Of a DNA stretch of 64,000 bases, positions 1-9,237 are shown piece by piece; the stretch's first letter is position 1, and each line of letters starts with the position of its first letter. The DNA is from Marinomonas ushuaiensis DSM 15871. GTDB taxonomy: Bacteria > Pseudomonadota > Gammaproteobacteria > Pseudomonadales > Marinomonadaceae. The stretch lies in contig NZ_JAMB01000001.1 of NCBI RefSeq assembly GCF_000521805.1, positions 620,001-684,000 on the forward strand, given 5' to 3'. The position numbers were made by a program, and so were the translations under genes. The notes under the pieces were generated by a model. The model searched no databases and had not been told where the DNA came from. It saw nothing but the letters and a program-made list of their open reading frames with translations.

Positions 1-141
1 AAGGCAGTACAATCGTTAGAAACAGCATTGCGTTTGGCGCCTTGGAAGGAAGTGCAATGGGCAAGAGATCTAAATCGAGCGAAACGTATAACAGAAGAAT
101 ACCAATTAAATGGAGTTAATAATGTCGACAACAAAGCCTAG
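1..141 (+). CDS. C-terminal fragment of an unidentified protein (TPR-like?)
   Basis: An open frame runs from the window edge to a TAG at 139-141, giving about 46 C-terminal residues. The segment SLETALRLAP followed by a second charged helix resembles the end of a tetratricopeptide repeat, but it is too short to identify. The frame overlaps the start of the downstream TolC-family gene by 20 bases, so the two are probably co-transcribed. It may therefore belong to the type I secretion locus. The family assignment is a guess; the open frame itself is seen directly. Confidence 0.5.
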   Translation, partial: KAVQSLETALRLAPWKEVQWARDLNRAKRITEEYQLNGVNNVDNKA

Positions 142-1408
142 AAAAATAATCAAGGTAGGTTGTGTTCTTTTACATACATTTGTCTGTATTTTGTTATCGC
201 TTCCTGTCTATGCTGAAGGTGAAAATAAAACGACGTTAATGGAAGCCCTAGATGCAATGTTGGAACGACATCCAGCACTCCTTGGTAAACAATATCAAGT
301 TAAGTCTAAAGGTTTTTTATTAAAAAGCGCAAAAGCAGAGCGCTATCCTAGTTTAAATGTGTCTTATGGTGAAGGTGAAGATGGCGAGCAGGAAGGCGCC
401 TTTATTGCTAAACAGCCCTTATGGGCATTTGGCCGTATTGATTCTGGAATTGATTATGCCAAAGTGGATGCTCATGCGGAATCTTTAGATAAGCTGAGAT
501 TAACTCGAGATTTACTCGAAGACACGGCAGTTGCTTATATAAAAGTGTTGGGAGTACAAAATAGATTAGCCATTGTTAAAAATAATATTGCTCAGCATGA
601 GTCATTTTTAGCACAAGTGCAGCGCAGACAAATAGGGCAGTTAGCATCGGAAACGGATACCAGGCTTGCCGCTTCACGCCTGACACAAGCCAAGGCACAA
701 GAAATACAAATGCAAGGCGATTTACGTGATGCCTTAATAGTGCTGAAAACACTGACGCAACTCCCCATTCAATCAGTTGCTGATTTAGAAACTAATGATT
801 GGTTGGTTTTAGAAAATGAAAAAAAAATCAGACGTAATGTACTAGAGCACAGTGCGGAAATTCAATATAAAGAGAGCTTGGTAGATTTAGCAATACAAAA
901 TGTGCAGCGTAAACGATCTAATTTTATGCCCACACTTTATTTGAAATTTTCCCATGAATACAGCGACACCTCAACCTACCCGGATGAATCACGATTTAGT
1001 TTGTTGATAGAAAGTTCCATAGAAGGGTTTGGTTTGATAACTCGGTATCAAGAACTTTCATCTTACTCAGAACTTAATGCTGCAAAACGAGAAGTTGAAG
1101 TTACTCAATTTGATCTAAAAAATAGATTGGATTCGTTATTACTAAACCGTGAAACACAGAAGTCATTAATCGATATTCATCAGTCTTCTATAGATGAGTT
1201 GAGTGCGACATTGGAATCGTATCAACGACAGCATAAGAATGGCCGTAAAGAATGGTTGGATGTATTAAATATGCAGCGTGAAATAACCGCGCAGCAATTA
1301 TCTAAATCTCAGGCAGAAAATGATCTAGATATTAACATTGTCAGTTTAGCCGCTTTGACTGGCGGTTTAGACTCGCTTACTCATGGTTCTATTCGTGGTC
1401 TAGAGTGA
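122..1408 (+). CDS. TolC-family outer-membrane channel of a type I secretion system
   Basis: About 428 residues, the usual length for TolC/LapE-type channels, which form the outer-membrane and periplasmic tunnel of a type I exporter. A hydrophobic signal segment lies at about residues 8-30 (ending PVYA). It is followed by two helix-rich outer-membrane-efflux repeats, with a long coiled-coil stretch around residues 130-200 and another around 310-410, ending SLAALTGGL. An in-frame ATG exists at 110, but GGAG at 112-115 sits six bases before the ATG at 122, so 122 is preferred. The ABC exporter starts 19 bases after the stop and the adaptor follows, so this is a three-gene secretion operon. The family call is firm; the cargo is not visible. 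Confidence 0.9.
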   Translation: MSTTKPRKIIKVGCVLLHTFVCILLSLPVYAEGENKTTLMEALDAMLERHPALLGKQYQVKSKGFLLKSAKAERYPSLNVSYGEGEDGEQEGAFIAKQPLWAFGRIDSGIDYAKVDAHAESLDKLRLTRDLLEDTAVAYIKVLGVQNRLAIVKNNIAQHESFLAQVQRRQIGQLASETDTRLAASRLTQAKAQEIQMQGDLRDALIVLKTLTQLPIQSVADLETNDWLVLENEKKIRRNVLEHSAEIQYKESLVDLAIQNVQRKRSNFMPTLYLKFSHEYSDTSTYPDESRFSLLIESSIEGFGLITRYQELSSYSELNAAKREVEVTQFDLKNRLDSLLLNRETQKSLIDIHQSSIDELSATLESYQRQHKNGRKEWLDVLNMQREITAQQLSKSQAENDLDINIVSLAALTGGLDSLTHGSIRGLE

Positions 1409-1427
1409 TTCAAAACAAGGAGTATAC

Positions 1428-3611
1428 GTGAGCGAGAATCCAGAGAAAATTGAAACAAGGTTAACCAGTATTGCACTGCTAGCACTTTTTAGCGAAATGG
1501 GATTGGGGATTTCTCAAGGAGAAATAGAAGTCGCATTACAGCAACCTGAAACCGCAAAATTACCCCTATTGCAGCGTATGAAGTCGCTGTTAATAAGCTT
1601 AAATGTGAAAGGCATAAATGGTGGCGTTGTTTCTTGGGATCGTTTTGACCGTCGACAATTGCCGGCGTTAGTGGAATATCAAGGTCAATGGCTCTTAGCA
1701 AGAAACTCGGATGAAAATGATGAGGTCATTTTGACAAATCAAGATCAAACCGTTCAAGTAGTATCGAGTGATGTGTTGTTGATCTCATCGGTTCTATGGT
1801 TAAAAAGGCCTGTTTCTAGCAATGTAAGCAGTGAAGATGGTAATGAAGAAAAACCTGCGGCGCGGAAACTTATTTTAGCGGCTTTATTTCAACATAAAGG
1901 TTGGCTTGGCAATGTATTAGTAGCAACCGTGGTTATTAATTTATTAGCTGTTGCGACGTCTTTATTTGCTTTACAAGTTTATGATCGCGTTGTGCCAACA
2001 TTGGCTTATTCAACATTGGCCACTTTGGTTGTAGGGATGTTTGGTATTGTCATACTTGATTGGATTTTGAAGCGTATTCGAAGCAAGGTATTAGACAGTC
2101 TAGCGGCAGACGTTGATATGCGCTTATCAAAAACAGTATTTCAACATCTAATGCATATTCGATTAGATAACCAGCCAAACAGTTTAGGGACTCTTAATGC
2201 TCAAGTGAATGGGCTTGAACCTATTAGGCAATTTTTTACTTCAGGTATTGTCTTTGGTTTAATCGATTTACCTTTTGCCATTATGTTTATTGCATTCATT
2301 TTTGTCATCGGTGGTGCAGTAGGTTGGGTATATGGGTTATTGTTGCCAATCGCAGTTATTCTAGGCGTTATTACTCAACTTCGTTTAAAAAAGCTAATCA
2401 AGAAGCAGATCCAAAGATCGAACGAGCGTCAGGGTTTATTAATTGATGTCATTCGAGGATCTGAAACCATCCGTGCAAATAATGCGAGTTGGCGCTTTTC
2501 AAGTGAATGGGAAAAGATTACTCGTTCCCTCGCTTCCTATCAAATTAGACAAAAAGCCATTAGTCAGTTAAGCAATGCGACAACAGGTAGTTTGTCAACG
2601 ATAGCCTATGTTTCGGCGGTTGTGGTCGGGGTATTTCAAGTAGAGGCGGGAAACTTGACTATGGGGGGGATGATCGCGTGCAGTATTCTAGGTGGTCGAG
2701 TCATTAATCCTATCGCTCAGGGTGTTCAATATCTCGTTCAATGGCAGTCTGTTTCTCAGTCGCTAAATATGGTTGATCAATTACTCGCATTAGAGTTAGA
2801 GCGAAAACCGTCGCAGCATTTGTTAATGGGTGAGAGACATGTTGCCTCTGTGTCTATAGAGAAAGCGCGATTTGTATACGGTGAGTCACCAGTAAAACAA
2901 TTAGACATTGATGAGTTAACTTTTAATGCAGGCGATAGGGTGTTACTAGTTGGCCCTATTGGTTGTGGTAAGTCGACGTTATTGAAAGTATTGGCTGGTT
3001 TGTATCGGCCTACGGAAGGCCGAATTAAGCTAGGTGGATTAGATTTATGGGAGCTTGATCCTCAGTTTGTCACGTCTCATGTGAGTTACCTGCCACAGAA
3101 TGTCCATTTATTTAAAGGCACATTGAAAAGCAATTTGACGTTATCGGGTACGGTCAATGACGCGTATATGATGCAAATATCGACAGAGCTTGGGGTAGAT
3201 ACCATTGCTGAAAATGATCCAAAAGGAATGGAGTTAGAAATAGCTGAAGGCGGAGAAGGATTATCAGGAGGACAACGCCAATTAGTTGCATTGTCTCGAA
3301 CGATAACGGCAAAACCCACGGTATGGTTGTTAGATGAACCAACCGCGTCTTTGGATGGAGACAGTGAAAAACGCGTGTGGGATGTCCTTACCAAATACAT
3401 TAAGCCGGAGGACATTCTAATTGTCTCTACGCATCGACCAATGCTTGCCGCTCACATAGCAAACCGAGTGTTAGTGATGAAGCACGGGAAAATAATGCGA
3501 GATGCCACACCTTCTTCTATGTTTTCATCTTTGGCCGATACGCCTTCATCCACAGAAGCGAAATCGTCAGTGCCACGCAAGTCATTAAAAAGAGGTTTCA
3601 ATGCCATCTAA
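1428..3611 (+). CDS. Type I secretion ABC transporter (LapB/HlyB type)
   Basis: 727 residues: an N-terminal C39-peptidase-like region (about 1-125), a six-helix membrane domain (about 160-430) and an ATPase domain (about 475-710). Seen directly: Walker A GPIGCGKST near residue 507, signature LSGGQRQL near 611, and Walker B VWLLDEP near 632. The N-terminal domain lacks an obvious catalytic Cys motif, as in LapB, LssB and HlyB, where it is a degenerate docking domain; exporters of this class secrete large RTX or BapA-like proteins in one step. It starts with GTG behind AAGGAG and overlaps the following adaptor gene by 11 bases. No RTX adhesin lies inside the window. Confidence 0.93.
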   Translation: MSENPEKIETRLTSIALLALFSEMGLGISQGEIEVALQQPETAKLPLLQRMKSLLISLNVKGINGGVVSWDRFDRRQLPALVEYQGQWLLARNSDENDEVILTNQDQTVQVVSSDVLLISSVLWLKRPVSSNVSSEDGNEEKPAARKLILAALFQHKGWLGNVLVATVVINLLAVATSLFALQVYDRVVPTLAYSTLATLVVGMFGIVILDWILKRIRSKVLDSLAADVDMRLSKTVFQHLMHIRLDNQPNSLGTLNAQVNGLEPIRQFFTSGIVFGLIDLPFAIMFIAFIFVIGGAVGWVYGLLLPIAVILGVITQLRLKKLIKKQIQRSNERQGLLIDVIRGSETIRANNASWRFSSEWEKITRSLASYQIRQKAISQLSNATTGSLSTIAYVSAVVVGVFQVEAGNLTMGGMIACSILGGRVINPIAQGVQYLVQWQSVSQSLNMVDQLLALELERKPSQHLLMGERHVASVSIEKARFVYGESPVKQLDIDELTFNAGDRVLLVGPIGCGKSTLLKVLAGLYRPTEGRIKLGGLDLWELDPQFVTSHVSYLPQNVHLFKGTLKSNLTLSGTVNDAYMMQISTELGVDTIAENDPKGMELEIAEGGEGLSGGQRQLVALSRTITAKPTVWLLDEPTASLDGDSEKRVWDVLTKYIKPEDILIVSTHRPMLAAHIANRVLVMKHGKIMRDATPSSMFSSLADTPSSTEAKSSVPRKSLKRGFNAI

Positions 3612-4815
3612 CTCATCAGATATTCATTATGATAATGACTTACAGAATACGCAGGATTTATTTGGGTATCACAGGAAAAAACGTTCACTTATTGTATGGC
3701 CTATCTTAATAGCGTTAATTGCTTTCGTTGTGTGGGCTGATCGGTTTTACATAGATGAAGTTGCGCAAGCATCAGGTGAAGTTATTGCCAGCAGCCGAGT
3801 ACAACTTATTCAATCGGTAGATGGTGGTGTGATATCAGAATTAAACGTACGAGAAGGTGACCGAGTTATTGCAGGGCAAGTCTTAGGACAACTTGATCAA
3901 ACAAGGTTAAGTGCTTCAGTAGGAGAAACTGAATCTCGCGTATTCGCCTTAAAGGCGAAAGCGATTCGCTTACGCGCCGAAATTATTGGGGAAAAAGTCC
4001 TGACGTTCCCTTCAGATTTGTTAGAGCGATACCAAGAAATAGCTCTTGTGGAAAAAGCTTTATTTCAACAAAGAAGAACGGGTATCAGAGAAGAGCTTAG
4101 GACGCTCCAAGTATCGGTATCTTTAGCAAAAGAAGAGCGTGAAATAGTAAATCAACTTCAATCAACAGGTGATGTCAGCAGTTCTGAAATGTTAAAAGCA
4201 AGAGAATCATTAAACGCGGCTGAAGCAAAGCTAATCAATAGAAAGAATGGCTTCTTAGAAGAAGCCAGCACAGATTTAGCGAAAGTCGAAGATGAGCTAG
4301 GCCAAAGTGAACAAGTCTTAAATCGAAGACAGCAAGAGTTAGAGGATAGTATCTTTATCGCCAAAGTGCCGGGTATTGTAAAAAATGTCAGTGTGACGAC
4401 CGTCGGTGGTGTACTTAGAGCAGGAGAAGAAATTATGCAAATTATTCCCATAGATGATGATCGGCTGGTGGAAGCGAAAATTCGACCGGAAGACATCGCT
4501 AGAGTCAAAAAAGGACTACCTGCAACAATTAGATTAGACCCATTTGATTACACTATTTATGGTGGAATAGGTGCGACGGTTGTGTACGTCAGTGCAGACA
4601 CTTTGAAAGAAGAGACTTCAAACGGAGAAGAAATATATTATCGAGTCCATGTTGTGCCATTGGAGCAGCCAATAACTACTACAATAGGTAGAACTGTTGA
4701 AATGCTGCCAGGAATGACGGCACAGGTCTCGATCAAGACAGACAAGCGAACGGTAATGGAGTATTTATTAAAGCCTCTTAAAAAGACGTTATCACAGACG
4801 TTTGGAGAAAAGTAA
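3601..4815 (+). CDS. HlyD-family membrane fusion protein (LapC type)
   Basis: 404 residues. A short cytoplasmic N-terminus precedes one membrane helix (about residues 27-47, LIVWPILIALIAFVVWAD). A biotinyl-lipoyl-like half-motif (VDGGVISELNVREGDRV, about 75-92), a long coiled coil (about 105-245) and a second lipoyl half (FIAKVPGIVKNVSV) follow, then a beta-barrel C-terminus. This is the adaptor that joins an inner-membrane ABC exporter to a TolC-type channel. Its start lies inside the end of the ABC gene, implying translational coupling, so channel, ATPase and adaptor form one operon. The paralogue cannot be narrowed to LapC or LssD without a search. Confidence 0.92.
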   Translation: MPSNSSDIHYDNDLQNTQDLFGYHRKKRSLIVWPILIALIAFVVWADRFYIDEVAQASGEVIASSRVQLIQSVDGGVISELNVREGDRVIAGQVLGQLDQTRLSASVGETESRVFALKAKAIRLRAEIIGEKVLTFPSDLLERYQEIALVEKALFQQRRTGIREELRTLQVSVSLAKEEREIVNQLQSTGDVSSSEMLKARESLNAAEAKLINRKNGFLEEASTDLAKVEDELGQSEQVLNRRQQELEDSIFIAKVPGIVKNVSVTTVGGVLRAGEEIMQIIPIDDDRLVEAKIRPEDIARVKKGLPATIRLDPFDYTIYGGIGATVVYVSADTLKEETSNGEEIYYRVHVVPLEQPITTTIGRTVEMLPGMTAQVSIKTDKRTVMEYLLKPLKKTLSQTFGEK

Positions 4816-4917
4816 CCTTAAAGATTGACAGGGAGGCATAATGCACTATTCATGTTTTTAGATCTCTCGCTTGATCAGAGGCAATTTATCATTCGCTCGA
4901 TTTGTCATACTAATGGC

Positions 4918-4926
4918 TGTTATAAT
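4918..4926 (+). promoter_or_regulatory. Candidate extended -10 promoter of the cupin gene
   Basis: TGTTATAAT is a perfect extended -10 hexamer, 35 bases before the cupin start codon. A consensus -35 at normal spacing is not evident: TTGTCA at 4902-4907 lies only 13 bases upstream. Promoters with a TGN extension can work without a strong -35. It separates the cupin gene from the secretion operon. Confidence 0.45.
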
Positions 4927-4960
4927 CAAATGTCTTAAACAGGAATATAAAGGGTAGTTT

Positions 4961-5296
4961 ATGTTTACTTTTAACCGTGACGTTGAATTGGAAGATTTAG
5001 GTGGTGGCCTTTCTCGTAAAGTGATGTCTTACTCAGAAAACATCATGACGGTGGAAGTTCACTTCGAAACGGGCACAGTTGCACCGATGCACAACCACCC
5101 ACATGAGCAGCTAACTTACGTAAAGTCAGGTAAGTTTGAGTTCACGGTTGGTGATGAAACAAAAGTTGTGTCAGAAGGCGATACCATCTACAAAGTGCCA
5201 AACATCATGCACGGTTGTAAGTGCGTTGAAAAGGGCGTTTTGATTGATAACTTCACACCAATGCGTAAAGACTTCTTAGAAACATCAGGTTACTAA
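4961..5296 (+). CDS. Small cupin-domain protein
   Basis: 111 residues forming a single conserved beta-barrel. Cupin motif 1 is MHNHPHEQLTYVKSGKFE (about 43-60), with the metal-binding His/His/Glu set. Motif 2 is around DTIYKVPNIMHGCKC (about 74-88), supplying the last His. Such stand-alone cupins resemble pectin-degradation protein KdgF or sugar-binding cupins, but the substrate cannot be told from sequence. It has its own probable promoter and is followed by a hairpin, so it looks monocistronic. Its preferred codons and flanks differ from the AT-rich polysaccharide genes, consistent with a core gene. Confidence 0.85.
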   Translation: MFTFNRDVELEDLGGGLSRKVMSYSENIMTVEVHFETGTVAPMHNHPHEQLTYVKSGKFEFTVGDETKVVSEGDTIYKVPNIMHGCKCVEKGVLIDNFTPMRKDFLETSGY

Positions 5297-5305
5297 GCGT
5301 TTTAC

Positions 5306-5338
5306 TTAAGGCATCTATGGAATGCGTAGATGCCTTAA
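5306..5338. terminator. Hairpin between convergent cupin and yjbH genes
   Basis: A perfect 12-bp inverted repeat: TTAAGGCATCTA at 5306-5317 and TAGATGCCTTAA at 5327-5338, with a 9-base loop. It begins 10 bases after the cupin stop and could also stop transcription arriving from yjbH. The T-tract on either side is poor, so terminator function is inferred. Confidence 0.5.
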
Positions 5339-5407
5339 AAGCACTCGCCTTTCAGGCCAAAACCCAATCACCTGTCGCGATAAATCACGATTTACATAGA
5401 AGGTAAA

Positions 5408-7615
5408 TTAATTCTGGTTCGGTCGTTGGAACCAAGGTGATACGACATCCGTGATATTGTATAAACTGTAGCGTTTTCCTAACATTTGCCCGCCATCACG
5501 AGTAATGGGTTGCCATGCAACACTGCCGCGGGTGTTAGTGGGCTTCAGAGAGACAGTGTCAAATGGGATAGAAAGGTAAAAACCTTTTGTAAAACTACCT
5601 TCGCCAAAATCCTCAGCGGACATGTCAGTTAGGCTTGCATATGCTCCAACAATTATTCCGCTTTTATACTGCTTTGAAAAATCGACTCGTACACCTCTAT
5701 CTTCGGCTAAGAACTTGCCAATATCTAATTGTATTCGAGTGTTTTCCAATAATGAAAAATCAGGCTGATAGTAAATAGAAAAATGCCCTGTAGTTCCTTC
5801 TGCTAGGACTTTCGTGTCATTGCTATAACCATTTTCGTCACTGTATGTATCAAAGTATGAGCTAGGATTTCGTTGGGATATGATGTTGAAATCAGCTCCA
5901 ACTGCCCAGTTCGAGTTTTTTTGACGATAAAGTATTTCACTTCCAACACCAGCAAACATGCTTTCTAAATAGCCACCATAAACTTGTTGATACCAATTTT
6001 TGCCGTATTTTTCGAACCAAGTAAGCTGCAAGTTATTCAAATATATATCGTTTTCTCGAACATAAGCGCGTACTAAGGTTCTTACACGATAATTCGAAGT
6101 GTGGTCAGTAGGCGTATCGAAGTTTAGCTCATCTAAATTATCAATAAGGTTTAAAGCTACAGAGCTAGAAACTTCTAATTGATCGGTCAGCCAATAAGAA
6201 GCGCCGCCTCGTAGACTTAGGCTGTATATATAAAAGCTCTCTGGATTGCCAACAGATTGATCTAAATGTGGTGTTAACGATGTTGAGAAACGCTTGAATT
6301 CGTTGTGAACAAGGGTTTGATTCTTAATAGAAGGCGCGGTTATGTCTAATAATGTGTCACTAATAGTTGGATTAAAGTAATCAACTTCAGCTACCTTACG
6401 GTAGCCCTTAGAAGAGACTATATCTGATTTTACTGGAATGTTCTTTTTAGTTTCCACAATGTTATAATATTCAATGTTATCAGGCATATGATTGCTTAAC
6501 ACCGCAGAGGCTCTTTCAATTGCTTGGTTTCTGTCTCGATATTTCGATTGTTCTGCAACGACAGATACCGTGTTGTCTGCTACATAAAATTTTTCCTTGT
6601 CGTAGCCTGCAATACTTGTAAGCTCGTTACTAACGTTAAGCCAATTAACTTCATCTAAAGACTTTGCTTGCTGATTACCTAGCGGAGGGATAGGCTCATC
6701 AAACAATGGCGACTTTAAACTGTCAAAGTTTGTTGATAGTGTAAATCCAAGTGAAATAGTTGTGCCTCTTTCATAGCTTAGACGGATGTTAGCGCTATCG
6801 TTAAAAGAGTAAATAGCGCCTATGTTCCAAGGTGTTTTTGGGGTCATATCTATATTGGCTTCTGGGCGAATAACTGGAAAATCAGAGCTGTAGTCATTGC
6901 CATCGTATTCAAGTTTGAGGCGTAATGGTTGAAACGGTGTTTGGTACTCTACTCCGCCAAATAAAGACGAAGGGCCTGTAAACCAACGGTTGTAGTCTAT
7001 TTCCCCTCCATTGCCTGAATATTCAGAAGAGCGACTGCAATATTCATCAGAGTAAGTGCATAAAGGGTTGCTGACATTCCCTCTTGTTCCAAGGTAGCCC
7101 CATCCTAAGCCAAGAGTGAAATCGAAATCCCCGAAACGTTTTGATGCTACAAGGTATTCGCCATCAAATAACCCTGTCCCTCCTAAATCTCTTAGTCCAA
7201 CAGACACATTAGGTAACCAAAAACTCTCCTTTAATAATCGAACTTTAGTATCTATGCCTTTATCCGTGTATTTTGTATCCCCACTGAAAGCCTTGGAAGG
7301 ATTATATAAAACGTCTTCTACTTGCGTATAGCGGATGCTGGTTTCAAGCCATGGCAAAAGTTGCAGAGAAATAGCGTAAAACTGGTATTCCTGGTTCTCG
7401 ATGGCACTAAAGCTGAAAGTGCCTTCTTTCGCCATGCGACCGGATGGCATTTGAATAAGGCCAACTCCGCCAAAGTCAGACTGTGTTGGCAGAAACTCTG
7501 GTTCTTGGAAGGGCTCTGAGAAGCGCTCAAGTGTAGTCGCCATCAGTTCAGAAGTAAGTGCAACGGAACAAACAGAAACCTTAAGGAGCGAATAGCCTAA
7601 ACGAAAAATTGGCAT
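5408..7615 (-). CDS. yjbH: YjbH/GfcD-type outer-membrane polysaccharide protein
   Basis: 735 residues, close to E. coli YjbH (about 700). A signal peptide at residues 1-26 is followed by a glycine- and aromatic-rich beta-strand pattern. This includes GGVGLIQMPSGRMAKEG near residue 50, a hallmark of the YjbH family, and later barrel-like segments such as GVGWGYLG-type repeats. YjbH proteins are predicted outer-membrane barrels for exopolysaccharide or group 4 capsule secretion. It is the last gene of a four-gene minus-strand operon; its ATG overlaps the stop codon of the GfcC-like gene (TAATG). Family membership is confident; the exact molecular role is unknown even in E. coli. Confidence 0.88.
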   Translation of the reverse strand: MPIFRLGYSLLKVSVCSVALTSELMATTLERFSEPFQEPEFLPTQSDFGGVGLIQMPSGRMAKEGTFSFSAIENQEYQFYAISLQLLPWLETSIRYTQVEDVLYNPSKAFSGDTKYTDKGIDTKVRLLKESFWLPNVSVGLRDLGGTGLFDGEYLVASKRFGDFDFTLGLGWGYLGTRGNVSNPLCTYSDEYCSRSSEYSGNGGEIDYNRWFTGPSSLFGGVEYQTPFQPLRLKLEYDGNDYSSDFPVIRPEANIDMTPKTPWNIGAIYSFNDSANIRLSYERGTTISLGFTLSTNFDSLKSPLFDEPIPPLGNQQAKSLDEVNWLNVSNELTSIAGYDKEKFYVADNTVSVVAEQSKYRDRNQAIERASAVLSNHMPDNIEYYNIVETKKNIPVKSDIVSSKGYRKVAEVDYFNPTISDTLLDITAPSIKNQTLVHNEFKRFSTSLTPHLDQSVGNPESFYIYSLSLRGGASYWLTDQLEVSSSVALNLIDNLDELNFDTPTDHTSNYRVRTLVRAYVRENDIYLNNLQLTWFEKYGKNWYQQVYGGYLESMFAGVGSEILYRQKNSNWAVGADFNIISQRNPSSYFDTYSDENGYSNDTKVLAEGTTGHFSIYYQPDFSLLENTRIQLDIGKFLAEDRGVRVDFSKQYKSGIIVGAYASLTDMSAEDFGEGSFTKGFYLSIPFDTVSLKPTNTRGSVAWQPITRDGGQMLGKRYSLYNITDVVSPWFQRPNQN

Positions 7616-8397
7616 TATGGCTCCATATAATAAGTCAGCAGGTGAGCGATATCAGTGTTCAAGTTAGAATGCTTATTTGGTAAATCCGCTAGCTCGATAA
7701 AGATAAATGCGCCAGGGCTGAGAAAATATAACGTTCTTGCCCACTGAATGTCATTAGCTAAGTAAACATCCTGATTGGGTTGGATGACCCAAGCAGAATG
7801 ATATTTCGGCTTTTTGTTGCCTGTTTTTTGAGTATGTATGTCAGAAAAAATCGGCAAATCAGATACATAATCTTTTAAATCATAATTCGCTTTTAAAGGC
7901 TTCGTAAAGCTCTTTTCATAGTCTCCACTAAAAATTCTAATATAGTCAGGGCGAGTTGAAAGGAAAAGTTGATACTGACCTCTTAACATAGGGTTCGAAC
8001 GACTAATAAGTCTTACTTTTTCTATATCGGTTTCTATTTTTTCGCGATACACAAAATTCAAGTCTGACAGTTGAGCAATAAGGTTATTTGCTTCAACAGT
8101 ATTTAATTCTTTCAAGGCATCAAGAACCAAAGCTTTTTTTTGATCAACGAGGTTTTTCTTATGAGGAGAGATAAGAGATATACCCAGCGGATAAATTTTA
8201 TTGTTTGTATAGGAGTAAGTATCTCCAAGAACTTGTGAAAACCTAACCGCTTGATCGTAGTTTAATACAATATTCTGCTCGGTTAATGTGATGCTGGTTG
8301 TTTCAGTATGTTCTGAGTAGTTTTCTGCAGCGAGCTCCCCAGCATACCCCATCCAAACACACAAAATGAAGCTAAGGTGCCTTATAAATACAATCAT
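7615..8397 (-). CDS. yjbG: YjbG/GfcC-like capsule biosynthesis protein
   Basis: 260 residues with an N-terminal signal segment (FILCVWMGYAGELAAEN, about residues 10-27). The body fits the GfcC family: two beta-grasp-like domains related to Wza's ligand-binding domains, including RPDYIRIFSGDYEKS in the middle and a C-terminal VYLANDIQWARTLYF region. GfcC is a periplasmic protein needed for group 4 capsule. The ATG overlaps the stop of the upstream lipoprotein gene (ATGA) and the stop overlaps the yjbH start. The three genes are therefore translationally coupled and are expected to act together. Confidence 0.82.
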   Translation of the reverse strand: MIVFIRHLSFILCVWMGYAGELAAENYSEHTETTSITLTEQNIVLNYDQAVRFSQVLGDTYSYTNNKIYPLGISLISPHKKNLVDQKKALVLDALKELNTVEANNLIAQLSDLNFVYREKIETDIEKVRLISRSNPMLRGQYQLFLSTRPDYIRIFSGDYEKSFTKPLKANYDLKDYVSDLPIFSDIHTQKTGNKKPKYHSAWVIQPNQDVYLANDIQWARTLYFLSPGAFIFIELADLPNKHSNLNTDIAHLLTYYMEP

Positions 8398-9152
8398 GAA
8401 TCTTCACTCATAGACCGTGAGATATGGACAGTAGCAGAACTACGAACTAATTCTGATGCAGGAGAAGGTTCAGTGAAATGCTTCATTGTAAGTATTTCAA
8501 TTTTATCCATATTGGGGCCAATATATTGGATACTTTTTACAACTCTTGGTTTAGAAGTATGATCACTAGGAACCACCCAGAACTTATTGGTGAGACGATA
8601 ATTTAAATCGTCAAAATACACAGCTTCAGACCAATAATCCGTATCGCTTTCCCATATCTCAGTTGTAATAGTTTCTTTACCTATGTGACTCGTTTTTACC
8701 GTAGCTGGGAAGTTGTATCTATAGCCAGGAGACCAGTCATAAACAGCAGACCACTGTTCTTCTTTACCTATCCAAGGCAAATCATTTTCAGTGTTGTGAA
8801 GAGATTCTAGATTAGCTGAGTTAAGTCCGCTTGTATGAGTGATGCGCCCGTTTTCCGTTACAATAGCACCTTTGTCAGAAGAAACCCAAGTTAGTCTATA
8901 GTGATTGTTGTAATGATTTTTTTCGGCAAAGGCCAAGATCATAAGGATGGGAGGAGCGTCATTGACCGTCACGATAACAGAAGAGTAAGGAAGGGCTTGT
9001 ATATATTCTTTGGTGATATCTGTTCCTTTATTGTGTTCGAATGCTAGTTTTGCCGACTCTATAGCTGTTTGAAAATTACTTGAGCAGCCAGACAGAAAAA
9101 ATATACAGAGGAATAAGCAATACTTGTCTAAGGAAAGAGGGAAAGTAGACAT
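8394..9152 (-). CDS. yjbF: YjbF/GfcB-like lipoprotein
   Basis: About 252 residues. The lipobox LSGCSS near residues 20-25 follows a hydrophobic signal, so the protein is predicted to be lipidated at Cys and anchored at the outer membrane. The body matches the GfcB/YjbF family (DUF2886-like), with many Trp/Tyr residues (WSPGYRYNFPA; TEIWESDTDYWSEAVYF). The open frame also has an upstream TTG at 9158, but the ATG at 9152 is the more likely start; no strong ribosome site is visible. It is second in the yjbEFGH-type operon and is separated from yjbE by a strong terminator, so its expression probably depends on read-through. Confidence 0.85.
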   Translation of the reverse strand: MSTFPLSLDKYCLFLCIFFLSGCSSNFQTAIESAKLAFEHNKGTDITKEYIQALPYSSVIVTVNDAPPILMILAFAEKNHYNNHYRLTWVSSDKGAIVTENGRITHTSGLNSANLESLHNTENDLPWIGKEEQWSAVYDWSPGYRYNFPATVKTSHIGKETITTEIWESDTDYWSEAVYFDDLNYRLTNKFWVVPSDHTSKPRVVKSIQYIGPNMDKIEILTMKHFTEPSPASELVRSSATVHISRSMSEDS

Positions 9153-9180
9153 GATCAAAGAGCCAACAAGAGGTAAATAA

Positions 9181-9219
9181 AAAACTGCCTGATGTACTTC
9201 TCTAACATCAGGCAGTTTT
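9181..9219 (-). terminator. Intrinsic terminator between yjbE and yjbF
   Basis: A perfect 15-bp stem: AAAACTGCCTGATGT at 9181-9195 pairs with ACATCAGGCAGTTTT at 9205-9219, with a 9-base loop. Read on the minus strand it ends in a run of T (TTTTTTATTT), the classic rho-independent form. Its place between the first and second operon genes suggests that yjbE is made in excess and yjbFGH by read-through. Confidence 0.85.
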
Positions 9220-9237
9220 GAGCTTCTATTCTATCGC

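Noticed and set aside
3086-3415. 109-codon minus-strand frame inside the ABC transporter gene
   Set aside because: It is antisense to the Walker and signature motifs of a conserved ATPase; a shadow frame.
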